A program made the translations under genes and the position numbers. DNA of 64,000 bases from JBDHWG01 sp046328525 (GTDB taxonomy: Bacteria; Chloroflexota; Anaerolineae; Epilineales; JAHCIE01): contig JAXLWK010000003.1 in assembly GCA_046328525.1 (NCBI GenBank), positions 1-64,000 on the forward strand, given 5' to 3'. Numbering within the stretch: the first letter of the stretch is position 1; every line of letters starts with the position of its first letter. Below are positions 25,618 through 32,972 of the stretch, piece after piece. Under the pieces are notes generated by a model. That model made no database searches, was not told where the DNA came from, and saw only the letters and a list, made by a program, of their open reading frames with translations.

Positions 25618-25665
25618 GGTCGTCTCCTTGGCTGAACAGAGTCGGTGTATCGAGAATAATGAGAG

Positions 25666-25935
25666 TTACGTGAGAGTTTCGTCCGTCGGATGCGAGTCAT
25701 TGGTTGTTGGCAGATCGGGCCTTTGGCTCGCGCCAATCTCCTGCCCCTCGCTCAGTTCAGCGTTGAGGTAGGTCATGAGCGCTTCCAGGCTGACGAAGCC
25801 GAGCGGCTGGCGTTCAGGGCCTACTTCTTCGAGGCTGAACCGCCACGCGGTCGGCGTGTCTGGAGATGCGACTTGCGCCGGCCAGCAGCGCAACAAAAAG
25901 GCCCGATAAGCTTGCATCCACTGGTCTCTTTGCAT
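25666..25935 (-). CDS. Small conserved-looking hypothetical protein upstream of the catabolic operon
   Basis: An 89-residue protein: MQRDQWMQAYRAFLLRCW, then TAWRFSLEEVGPERQPLGFV with SLEALMTYLNAEL. The WRFSLE...GF.SLEAL..YL pattern resembles short proteins seen in Chloroflexota (recalled, not searched). It starts about 13 nt downstream of the predicted transcription start from the element at 25952-25990, so its mRNA would be almost leaderless. It ends 48 bp before the DJ-1 gene on the same strand and is probably the first gene of that operon. No function can be assigned. Confidence 0.62.
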   Translation of the reverse strand: MQRDQWMQAYRAFLLRCWPAQVASPDTPTAWRFSLEEVGPERQPLGFVSLEALMTYLNAELSEGQEIGASQRPDLPTTNDSHPTDETLT

Positions 25936-25951
25936 CCGGGAAGATTGTGGA

Positions 25952-25990
25952 TATAGTCTATGTTACAATTCTTTGGAAATCCTTTGGACG
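25952..25990 (-). promoter_or_regulatory. Putative activator-dependent promoter, left copy (heptamer direct repeat)
   Basis: Read on the minus strand it has TCCAAAG, 4 nt, TCCAAAG, 10 nt and then TAGACT as a -10-like hexamer (25960-25955). The heptamers repeat with 11-bp period and cover the -35 position, the geometry known for SARP-type activators. 34 of 39 positions match the plus-strand copy at 27854-27892. It faces the small gene at 25935 and the catabolic operon. Confidence 0.55.
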
Positions 25991-26097
25991 TGGCCCTCCG
26001 GCATGCCTGTCCCTAAACTCATATCTTGATAATCACCAATTCGCCACTGCCTGCGGACAACAACCTGTAGCGAGATATGCCAAGGGGGGAGGGCGCT

Positions 26098-27528
26098 ATG
26101 TATCGCCTTCGACTGTTAGGGCCAACCGGCGTCCTGGAGGACGAGCAGCCTGTGCGTCCGCTTGAGTCGCGCAAGGCGTTGGCGCTCTTGTGTTACCTGG
26201 CGGTGCGGCGGCAGCCGGTGTCGCGCGCTCACCTCGCCGAGCTGTTCTGGGACGGCAAAACCGAGGCGCAGGGCCGCGCCAACCTGAGCTGGACGCTCCA
26301 CAACATTCTGAGCCGATGGCCGGGCTGCCTTCAGTCCACCCGGCAGAGCGTCGAGTTCCGCCCCAAAGCCCCCTACTGGCTCGACCTCCTGGCTTTTGAG
26401 GAATACATAGATCGGGGTGATCCCGCAGCGCTGGCGGCGGCGGCCGAGCTTTATCGCGGCGATTTCATGGCCGAGTTCTCCCTCGACGACGCGCCGGAGT
26501 TCGACATGTGGCTGCTCAACGAGCGCGAGATCTGGCGGCAGCGCGTGATCCGCGCGCTCCAGACGCTAGTCGCGTACCACACGGACCGCCGCGAGTACGG
26601 CCAGGGCATTGACTACGCCCGGCGTCTGCTCAAGCTCGAGCCGTGGCGGGAGGAGATTCATCGCTGCATGATGACTCTCCTGGCATGGAGCGGCCAGCGC
26701 AACTCGGCCCTCGCCCAGTACGAGGTGTGCCGACGTATCCTGGCCGAAGACCTGGGTGTTGAGCCGGAGTCTGAGACGACGGCGCTGTATGGCCAGATCC
26801 GCTCCGGCGCTCTGGCCGCGCGCGCCGCTGCCAAGCCGGCACGGCGTAGCCAGGCGGCCGCGCTCCAGCCGCGTCAGCTCACGGTCATGTCGTGCGAGCT
26901 GGTGGGCATGCTCGCCCTGGCCGAGGCCCTGAGTTTCGACAAGCTGGACGAGGTGCTCAGAACGTGCCGCCAGGCGCTCGTAGACGTTATCCAGGGCGAG
27001 GATGGCTATGTGGCGCAGTACCGCAGCAGCGGCATGCTCGTCTACTTTGGCTTTCCTCAGCCCCAGGAGGACGCGCCGCGCCGCGCGATCCAGGCCGGCC
27101 TGGACCTGACCAAGGTCGTGCGCTACTACAGCGAGCGCCTCCAGGGCGAGTCGCGGCGCAAGGCCCCCGTGGGCGCATCCTCTGCGGCGCGGACACACCG
27201 CCAGGAGCCTGAACTCACAATCCGCGTTGGGATTCACACCGGGCCGGTTGTCGAGAGTACGGGCGACGCCTGGTTCGGCGCTCTGAGTGTCATGGGTGAG
27301 CCGCTCATCCGCGCCGAGCGGCTGCAAAGCGTCGCCTCCCCCAACTCTGTTGTCATCAATTCCGCCACCCACTCCCTCGTGCAAGACGTGTTCGACTGTG
27401 TGCGGCTGGGCACGCAGTCCCTCGAGCGTCTCGACCGGCCCATGACGCTGTACAAGGTCGTGGGCGTCAAACACATGCCAAACGAGCGCCCCAAACTTCG
27501 GCTCGAGCCGACCATCGCCGCCGTGTAG
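26098..27528 (+). CDS. SARP/BTAD transcriptional regulator with degenerate adenylate-cyclase-like domain
   Basis: A 476-residue protein. Residues 1-95 are an OmpR-like winged helix (MYRLRLLGPTGVLEDEQPVR...SRAHLAELFWDGKTEAQGRA). Residues about 95-240 are the bacterial transcriptional activator domain (DFMAEFSLDDAPEFDMW, RRLLKLEPWREEIHRCMM). Residues about 260-460 resemble a class III nucleotide cyclase (QLTVMSCELVGMLALAEAL...VGIHTGPVVESTGDAWFG). The two metal-binding Asp positions read Glu (SCELVG) and Ser (YRSSGMLVYFG instead of GDG), so catalysis is doubtful and a nucleotide-sensing or dimerisation role is more likely. The ATG at 26098 follows GGGGGGAGGGCGCT. Outward-facing copies of a heptamer-repeat promoter flank the gene. 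Confidence 0.87.
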   Translation: MYRLRLLGPTGVLEDEQPVRPLESRKALALLCYLAVRRQPVSRAHLAELFWDGKTEAQGRANLSWTLHNILSRWPGCLQSTRQSVEFRPKAPYWLDLLAFEEYIDRGDPAALAAAAELYRGDFMAEFSLDDAPEFDMWLLNEREIWRQRVIRALQTLVAYHTDRREYGQGIDYARRLLKLEPWREEIHRCMMTLLAWSGQRNSALAQYEVCRRILAEDLGVEPESETTALYGQIRSGALAARAAAKPARRSQAAALQPRQLTVMSCELVGMLALAEALSFDKLDEVLRTCRQALVDVIQGEDGYVAQYRSSGMLVYFGFPQPQEDAPRRAIQAGLDLTKVVRYYSERLQGESRRKAPVGASSAARTHRQEPELTIRVGIHTGPVVESTGDAWFGALSVMGEPLIRAERLQSVASPNSVVINSATHSLVQDVFDCVRLGTQSLERLDRPMTLYKVVGVKHMPNERPKLRLEPTIAAV

Positions 27529-27622
27529 GCCGCTACATCGAGCGATGGTGTGCGCCACAACCCCATGCCTGTGGATCGGTAGAGGATGCGCCGCCTGTCA
27601 CCCCGACGACGCGAACAATGTC

Positions 27623-27677
27623 GTGGCGACTTTAGTCGCTCTGGCGGTCGCAGAACCACTGAAGTCGTCACTACTAC
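27623..27677. repeat. Palindromic repeat of the GACT-NN-AGTC family
   Basis: GTGGCGACTTTAGTCGCT starts the left arm at 27623, and ACTGAAGTCGTCACTAC ends the right arm at 27677. The internal GTCGCTCTGGCGG also occurs in the copy at 60115-60150. It lies 95 bp after the regulator gene and may form its 3' hairpin. Confidence 0.65.
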
Positions 27678-27766
27678 CTGCGTCGTCGCTACCAATTCGA
27701 TTTACGTGGAGTGCACGACGAAGTCAGCCTGCCCCTCTCGCATGGGGTTCAAGAGCGGACGGATCT

Positions 27767-27793
27767 GCCCCCTCTCCCAGAGGGAGAGGGGGC
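27767..27793. repeat. 12-bp G/C-rich hairpin
   Basis: GCCCCCTCTCCC (27767-27778), AGA and GGGAGAGGGGGC (27782-27793) form a perfect stem. No T-run follows, so it is recorded as a repeat rather than a terminator. The motif belongs to a widespread class of intergenic CCCTCTCCC palindromes. Confidence 0.65.
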
Positions 27794-27853
27794 AGGAATG
27801 CGTCCAGACGCTTTGTCGCACGGGCGGCGGATTGCTCCGCTCGTGCGGAGCTT

Positions 27854-27892
27854 CGTCCAAAGAGTTTCCAAAGATTTGTGGCATAGACTATA
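27854..27892 (+). promoter_or_regulatory. Putative activator-dependent promoter, right copy (heptamer direct repeat)
   Basis: TCCAAAG (27856-27862), AGTT, TCCAAAG (27867-27873), 10 nt and TAGACT (27884-27889). The -10 lies inside a near-perfect palindrome GTGGCATAG-A-CTATACCAC, which may be a second operator. It is the inverted counterpart of 25952-25990, with 34 of 39 identical positions, and faces the long plus-strand operon starting at 28154. Confidence 0.55.
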
Positions 27893-28153
27893 CCACAGTG
27901 TTTGCCAGATGCAGTCGTTGGCGCGACTTTGCACCAATTCCTCCGATTCCTCGAATTGACAGCATTGATGGACGCACGAAAGGAGTTACATCCTGCGCGC
28001 GTCTGAGGGCGGGGATTATCTCGGTGGAGCCGCGACCCATCGGGTTGGGGTTCCGCCGTTGGCCCGTAGTGGGCCAATGAGGCAGCATTCGATCAAGATT
28101 ACAGCGCGACGTTTCTCGGACAGATGCCCAACGGCCACGAAGGAGATTTACCC

Positions 28154-29971
28154 ATGAATGAGATTCGCTTCCCCTTCTCTGACACGATCGCGGGCTATGT
28201 GCAGTCATATGACCGCAACCAAGACTCTTATACCGTCAAGACCAGCGGCGGCCGCGAGTTCCGGGTCAAGCTCAAGGGCAACACCTACGCCCAGCTCGTG
28301 CGCAACCTCGGCGACCCCTACCAGGACGCTACCGGCGCGATGCGAGACATGCTCGTGCCCGGCCGCTACGTCTTTACCTACGGCACGTATTACCCCGAGG
28401 GCGGCGACGAGGTCTTCGAGGCGCAGTATCTGGTGTTCGTGGGCCGACGCGAGGGGGAGTTTGTCTTCGAGCGCAGCGACTGGTGGGTCAAGCAGATCAT
28501 CGAGCTGGGCGACTTCTACATGCACGCCCAGTTCGGCGACGTGCCGGTCAACTACGACAACTACCGCACGAACATCAAGCTCAGCGGCGAGAAGCCGATG
28601 ACGAACTACCGCCAGGAGACGGACACCATCTCCCGCCTGGTGTACGGCCTCGCCTCGGCCTACCTGCTGACTGGCGACGACCGCTACCTCGAGGGCGCTG
28701 AGAAGGGGACGGAATACCTGCGCGACCACATGCGCTTCTACGATACCGACGAGCAGATCGTCTACTGGTATCACGGCATTGACGTGTCCGGCCGCACCGA
28801 GCACAAGGTCTTCGCGTCTGAGTTCGGTGACGACTTCGACGCCATTCCGGCCTACGAGCAGATCTACGCCCTGGCCGGCCCCATCCAGACGTACCGCATC
28901 ACCGGCGACCCGCGCATCATGGCCGACGCCGAGATGACGGTAGACCTATTCGACCGTTTCTTCGAGGACAAGGAGAAGGGCGGCTACTTCTCGCACCTGG
29001 ACCCGATCACCCTCGACCCACGCAGCGAGTCGCTGGGGCCGAACAAGGGCAAGAAGAACTGGAACTCGGTCGGCGACCACGCCCCCGCCTACCTGATCAA
29101 CCTCTACCTGGCGACGGGCGACGAGCGCTACGGCACGTTCCTTGAGAAGACCTTCGACACCATTGCCGGCCACTTCCCGGACTACGACCACAGCCCCTTC
29201 GTCCAGGAGAAGTTCTTCGAGGACTGGTCCCAGGACCAGACCCACATGTGGCAGCAGAACCGCGGCGTCGTCGGCCACAACCTGAAGATCGCCTGGAACC
29301 TGATGCGCATGTACAGCCTCAAGCCGAAGCCAGAGTACGAGGCGCTGGCGCGCGAGATTGCCAAGCGCATGCCCAGCATCGGCGGCGATCAGCAGCGCGG
29401 CGGCTGGTACGACGTGATGGAGCGCGTGACGCAGCCCGGCCAGGAGTGGCACCGCTACGCTTTCCACGATCGGAAGGCGTGGTGGCAGCAGGAGCAGGGC
29501 ATCCTGGCGTACCAGATTCTGCGCGGCGTCCTGGGCGACGAGGACTACCTGCGGCTGGCGCGCGAGTCGGCGGCGTTCTACAACGCCTTTTTCCTCGACC
29601 ACGACGACGGCGCGGTGTACTTCAACGTGCTGGCGAACGGCATCCCGTTCCTTGTCGGGACGGAGCGCTTCAAGGGCAGCCACTCGATGAGCATGTACCA
29701 CTCCGGCGAGCTGTGCTACCTTTCCCAGACGTACATCAACCTGCTCATCACCAAGCAGCCGCTCGACATGTACTTCAAGCCGTACCCCAACGGCTTCAAG
29801 GATCGCATCCTGCGCGTCTCCCCCGACATCCTGCCGCCGGGCAGCATTCGCCTGGACGCGGTGTGGGTGGACGACAAGCCCTACAGCGACTTCGACGCGG
29901 CCGGGCTGACCGTGAAGCTGCCGGAGACTGACCAGCAGGTGCGCGTCAAGGTGCGCATCGTCCCGACGTAG
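28154..29971 (+). CDS. N-acylglucosamine 2-epimerase (AGE) family protein
   Basis: A 605-residue (alpha/alpha)6-barrel protein. An N-terminal extension of about 110 residues (DTIAGYVQSYDRNQDSYTVK..) precedes the barrel. The barrel shows repeated helices with TGDDRYLEGAEKGTEYL, TGDPRIMADAEMTVDLF, TGDERYGTFLEKTFDTI and a GHNLKIAWNLMRM segment whose His is typical of AGE-family active sites. A beta-rich tail follows. The ATG at 28154 is chosen because AAGGAGATTTACCC precedes it; an ATG at 28124 lacks one. Related enzymes interconvert sugars such as cellobiose/mannose or N-acylhexosamines. First gene of the long operon. Confidence 0.82.
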   Translation: MNEIRFPFSDTIAGYVQSYDRNQDSYTVKTSGGREFRVKLKGNTYAQLVRNLGDPYQDATGAMRDMLVPGRYVFTYGTYYPEGGDEVFEAQYLVFVGRREGEFVFERSDWWVKQIIELGDFYMHAQFGDVPVNYDNYRTNIKLSGEKPMTNYRQETDTISRLVYGLASAYLLTGDDRYLEGAEKGTEYLRDHMRFYDTDEQIVYWYHGIDVSGRTEHKVFASEFGDDFDAIPAYEQIYALAGPIQTYRITGDPRIMADAEMTVDLFDRFFEDKEKGGYFSHLDPITLDPRSESLGPNKGKKNWNSVGDHAPAYLINLYLATGDERYGTFLEKTFDTIAGHFPDYDHSPFVQEKFFEDWSQDQTHMWQQNRGVVGHNLKIAWNLMRMYSLKPKPEYEALAREIAKRMPSIGGDQQRGGWYDVMERVTQPGQEWHRYAFHDRKAWWQQEQGILAYQILRGVLGDEDYLRLARESAAFYNAFFLDHDDGAVYFNVLANGIPFLVGTERFKGSHSMSMYHSGELCYLSQTYINLLITKQPLDMYFKPYPNGFKDRILRVSPDILPPGSIRLDAVWVDDKPYSDFDAAGLTVKLPETDQQVRVKVRIVPT

Positions 29972-30052
29972 GCGCTCCAGGTTAGGGGGCTTTTGAGAGC
30001 GGCGCGGCGGAAGCGCGTGTTGTTGTGACTACGATGGGAGGCAGTGCGCAGC

Positions 30053-30388
30053 ATGGAGATCAACATCAAGACCGCGGAGCAGGTGACGGTGGTCGAGCTT
30101 ATCGGGGACATTGATGGCGGGACGGCGCCGGCCGTCCAGGCGCAGATTCTGCCCCTGGCGACGCCGGGCGCGCGCATCGTCCTGGACATGACCCAGGTCC
30201 CGTACATGTCCAGCGCCGGACTGCGCATGCTCCTTGCCAGCTACCGCCAGATTAGCGCCAAGGGGGGCCGCATCGTGCTCGTCGGCCTGTCCGAGGAAAT
30301 CCAGGATACCATGTCGGTGACGGGCTTTCTGAATTTCTTTGTCCACTGCGACACCCTGGACGAGGGCCTCAAGGCCGTGGAAGCGTAG
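30053..30388 (+). CDS. STAS-domain anti-sigma factor antagonist
   Basis: A 111-residue single STAS domain of the SpoIIAA/RsbV type. INIKTAEQVTVVELIGDIDG begins it; RIVLDMTQVPYMSSAGLRML contains the serine (MSSAG) that is phosphorylated by an RsbW-type kinase in this family; GRIVLVGLSEEIQDTMSVTG closes it. The ATG at 30053 has GGGAGG 11 nt upstream. The kinase-phosphatase fusion at 32973 in the same operon is the obvious partner. It lies 10 bp before glgX, an unusual neighbour for a signalling protein. Confidence 0.9.
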   Translation: MEINIKTAEQVTVVELIGDIDGGTAPAVQAQILPLATPGARIVLDMTQVPYMSSAGLRMLLASYRQISAKGGRIVLVGLSEEIQDTMSVTGFLNFFVHCDTLDEGLKAVEA

Positions 30389-30398
30389 GAGGAGCGCG

Positions 30399-32555
30399 AT
30401 GGAGCAATCGGAGAGTCTTCAGGCGGGCGGGTTTGCCGTGGAGCGCATTGACGTCCACCCCACCCACACCTATAACGGCTATCGTCTGCGGCCTGGCAAG
30501 CCCTTCCCCTTCGGGGCGACGTTCGTACCCGGCGGCGTCAACTTCTCGGTCTTCTCGCGCCACGCCACGAGCTGCACCCTGGTTCTGTTCGAGAAGGACG
30601 CGAGCCAGCCCCTGGTCGAGATTCCGTTCCCGGACGAGTTCCGCATCGGCAACGTCTTCACCATGGTCGTGTTCGACATCGGCTACGAGAACATCGAGTA
30701 CGGCTACAAGATGGACGGACCGTGGGACCCGCAGCGCGGCCAGCGGTTCAACAAGGACAAGATCCTCCTCGACCCCTACGCCAAGATTGTCGCGGGGCGC
30801 GATGTCTGGGGACACGAGCCCGACTGGAACGACGTCTACCAGTATCGCGGCCGCTTCGTCTACGACGACTTCGACTGGGAGGGGGACCGCCCCCTGGAAA
30901 TCCCCATCGAGGACCTGGTCATCTACGAGACGCACGTGCGCGGCTTCACGCGCCACCCGTCGTCGGGTGTGAAGCATCCGGGGACGTACACCGCGATTCG
31001 AGAGAAGATTCCCTACCTGAAAGATCTGGGCATCAACTGCATCGAGCTGCTGCCCATCTTCGAGTTCGACGAGTTCGACGGCAGCCGCGTTCTGCCGCAA
31101 ACCGGCGAGCGCGTCTACAACTATTGGGGCTACAGCACGGTGGCCTACTTCGCGCCCAAAGCAGGCTTCGCCGCGACGGGCAAGTACGGGATGCAGGTGG
31201 ACGAGCTGAAGACGGTCGTCAAAGAGCTGCACCGCCACGGCATCGAGGTCATGTTGGACGTGGTGTTCAACCACACGGCCGAGGGCAACGAGTACGGGCC
31301 GTACATCTCCTTTAAGGGCGTTGACAACCAGACGTACTACATGCTGACGCCGGAAGGCTACTACTTCAACTTCAGCGGCACGGGCAACACCCTAAACTGC
31401 AATAACCCGATTGTGCGCAACATGGTGCTGGATTGCCTGCGCTACTGGGCGGCGGAGTATCACATTGACGGCTTCCGCTTCGACCTCGCCGCCATTCTGG
31501 GGCGCGATCCGTGGGGCGCGCCGCTGGCGAACCCGCCGCTGTTGGAGACCCTGGCCTACGACCCGATCCTCGGCAAGTGCAAGCTCATCGCCGAGGCGTG
31601 GGACGCGGGTGGCCTGTACCAGGTCGGCTCGTTCCCGGCCTACGGGCGCTGGGCAGAGTGGAACGGCAAGTACCGCGATTCCATGCGCAAGTTCCTCAAG
31701 GGGGAGCCGGGCGTGGTGGGCGAGGTGGCGCAGCGCCTCCAGGGGTCGCCGGATCTCTACGAGTGGGAGGGGCGCGGCACGACAGCGTCCATCAACTTCT
31801 TCACCGCTCACGACGGCTTCACCCTGATGGACCTTGTCTCGTACAACGATAAGCACAACGAGGCCAACGGCGAGAACAACAACGACGGCTCCAACGACAA
31901 CGATAGCTGGAACTGCGGCTGGGAAGGGCAAACCGACGACTACTGGATCAACTCCCTGCGCCGCCAGCAGATCAAGAACGCCATGCTCATGCTCATGGTG
32001 AGCCAGGGTGTGCCGATGTTTGTCATGGGCGACGAGGTCGGCCGCACGCAGTACGGCAACAACAACGCCTACTGCCACGACACCGAGCTGAGCTGGTTCG
32101 ACTGGAATCTGGTCAACCAGAACCCGGACCTGTTGCGCTTCGTGCAGCGCCTCGTCGCGTTCCGCCACGCGCACCCCGCGCTCCGCAACACGACTCACTT
32201 CCGCAACGCCGACTATCTTGGCACGGGCTACCCGGACATCAGCTGGCACGGCACGCAGGCGTGGAGCGCCGACTGGTCCGAGTCGAGCCGGGTGATCGCG
32301 TTCCTCCTCGACGGCCGCCATGCTCGCGGCGGAACCACGCCCGACAACTTCATCTACGTCATCCTCAACATGCACTGGGATGGCCTCGACTTCGCGCTGC
32401 CTGGCCTGCCGCCCGGCCAGCAGTGGCACGTGTTCGCCAACACCGGCGCTGGCTCGCCGGACGACATCTGGGAGCCTGGCAGCGAGCCACCCCTGGCGAA
32501 CCAGGGCACGATCTACCTGTCCGGCCGGTCCTCCGCTATCCTGGTCGGCCGATAA
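30399..32555 (+). CDS. glgX: Glycogen debranching enzyme GlgX (isoamylase type)
   Basis: A 718-residue GH13 protein that hydrolyses alpha-1,6 branch points in glycogen. The N-terminal CBM48 domain (YRLRPGKPFPFGATFVPGGV, FSVFSRHATSC) precedes the catalytic barrel. Conserved regions are LDVVFNHTAEG, DGFRFDLAAIL (nucleophile Asp), LIAEAWDAGG (acid/base Glu) and FFTAHDGFTLMD (third acid). The later part, NDKHNEANGENNNDGSNDN, is the usual GlgX/isoamylase segment. AGGAGGAGCGCG precedes the ATG. Its place between two STAS genes suggests glycogen turnover is tied to the partner switch. Confidence 0.94.
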   Translation: MEQSESLQAGGFAVERIDVHPTHTYNGYRLRPGKPFPFGATFVPGGVNFSVFSRHATSCTLVLFEKDASQPLVEIPFPDEFRIGNVFTMVVFDIGYENIEYGYKMDGPWDPQRGQRFNKDKILLDPYAKIVAGRDVWGHEPDWNDVYQYRGRFVYDDFDWEGDRPLEIPIEDLVIYETHVRGFTRHPSSGVKHPGTYTAIREKIPYLKDLGINCIELLPIFEFDEFDGSRVLPQTGERVYNYWGYSTVAYFAPKAGFAATGKYGMQVDELKTVVKELHRHGIEVMLDVVFNHTAEGNEYGPYISFKGVDNQTYYMLTPEGYYFNFSGTGNTLNCNNPIVRNMVLDCLRYWAAEYHIDGFRFDLAAILGRDPWGAPLANPPLLETLAYDPILGKCKLIAEAWDAGGLYQVGSFPAYGRWAEWNGKYRDSMRKFLKGEPGVVGEVAQRLQGSPDLYEWEGRGTTASINFFTAHDGFTLMDLVSYNDKHNEANGENNNDGSNDNDSWNCGWEGQTDDYWINSLRRQQIKNAMLMLMVSQGVPMFVMGDEVGRTQYGNNNAYCHDTELSWFDWNLVNQNPDLLRFVQRLVAFRHAHPALRNTTHFRNADYLGTGYPDISWHGTQAWSADWSESSRVIAFLLDGRHARGGTTPDNFIYVILNMHWDGLDFALPGLPPGQQWHVFANTGAGSPDDIWEPGSEPPLANQGTIYLSGRSSAILVGR

Positions 32556-32594
32556 CCTTCCACCGCGTCACCAACGACGAAAAGGAGCGTAACG

Positions 32595-32915
32595 ATGGCT
32601 TTCAATTGTTCCCTCGACATGAGCGACGACGCCGCGAAGATCACGCTGGACGGCGAGCTGGACGCGACGGCGGCGCCGGCCTTCCGCGACACAATCGAGG
32701 AAGCGGCGACCGGCCACCCGCAGCGCCTCGTTCTCTTCATGCAGGGCCTCGAATACATGGCAAGCGCCGGCGTGCGCGTCCTCATCTTCGCCAAGCAGAA
32801 GATGGGCGCGAACGTGGACATCTACGCCATCGCGCCGACGGAGCAGGTGCTCAGTACACTCCAGAAGACGGGTGTGGACCGCAGCATCATCGTGCAGGAT
32901 AGCTACCAGGCCTAG
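32595..32915 (+). CDS. STAS-domain anti-sigma factor antagonist
   Basis: A 106-residue STAS domain (MAFNCSLDMSDDAAKITLDG ELDATAAPAFRD...). RLVLFMQGLEYMASAGVRVL carries the likely phospho-serine (ASAG), and GANVDIYAIAPTEQVLSTLQ leads into the C-terminal helix. AAAGGAGCGTAACG precedes the ATG. It is distinct in sequence from the STAS protein at 30053, so the two may respond to different inputs or act at different targets of the same kinase-phosphatase. Confidence 0.9.
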   Translation: MAFNCSLDMSDDAAKITLDGELDATAAPAFRDTIEEAATGHPQRLVLFMQGLEYMASAGVRVLIFAKQKMGANVDIYAIAPTEQVLSTLQKTGVDRSIIVQDSYQA

Positions 32916-32972
32916 CGCCACGGGCGGTACGCGCCCAGAGTCGGATACTGTCCCTTCTGCGGAGAGAGCGTC

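Larger units (their letters stand above)
27529..28153. other. 625-bp intergenic region with repeats and regulatory element
   Basis: No credible coding frame is seen; the open frames here have no ribosome binding site or recognisable protein. It holds a palindromic repeat (27623-27677), a 12-bp hairpin (27767-27793), the right copy of the heptamer-repeat promoter (27854-27892) and a small hairpin TTGGCCC-GTAGT-GGGCCAA (28059-28077). The predicted leader from the promoter to the epimerase start is roughly 260 nt, long enough for leader-based control, though no known riboswitch is recognised. Confidence 0.6.

Noticed and set aside
27767..27793. Intrinsic terminator after the regulator gene
   Set aside because: The stem is strong but no T-run follows and it is about 240 bp past the stop codon; kept only as a repeat.
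27954..27990. Promoter with TTGACA at 27956
   Set aside because: A perfect -35 hexamer but no acceptable -10 at 16-18 bp spacing.
27586..28080. 164-residue frame in the gap before the epimerase gene
   Set aside because: It runs through palindromic repeats and the promoter element, has no ribosome binding site and no recognisable domain.
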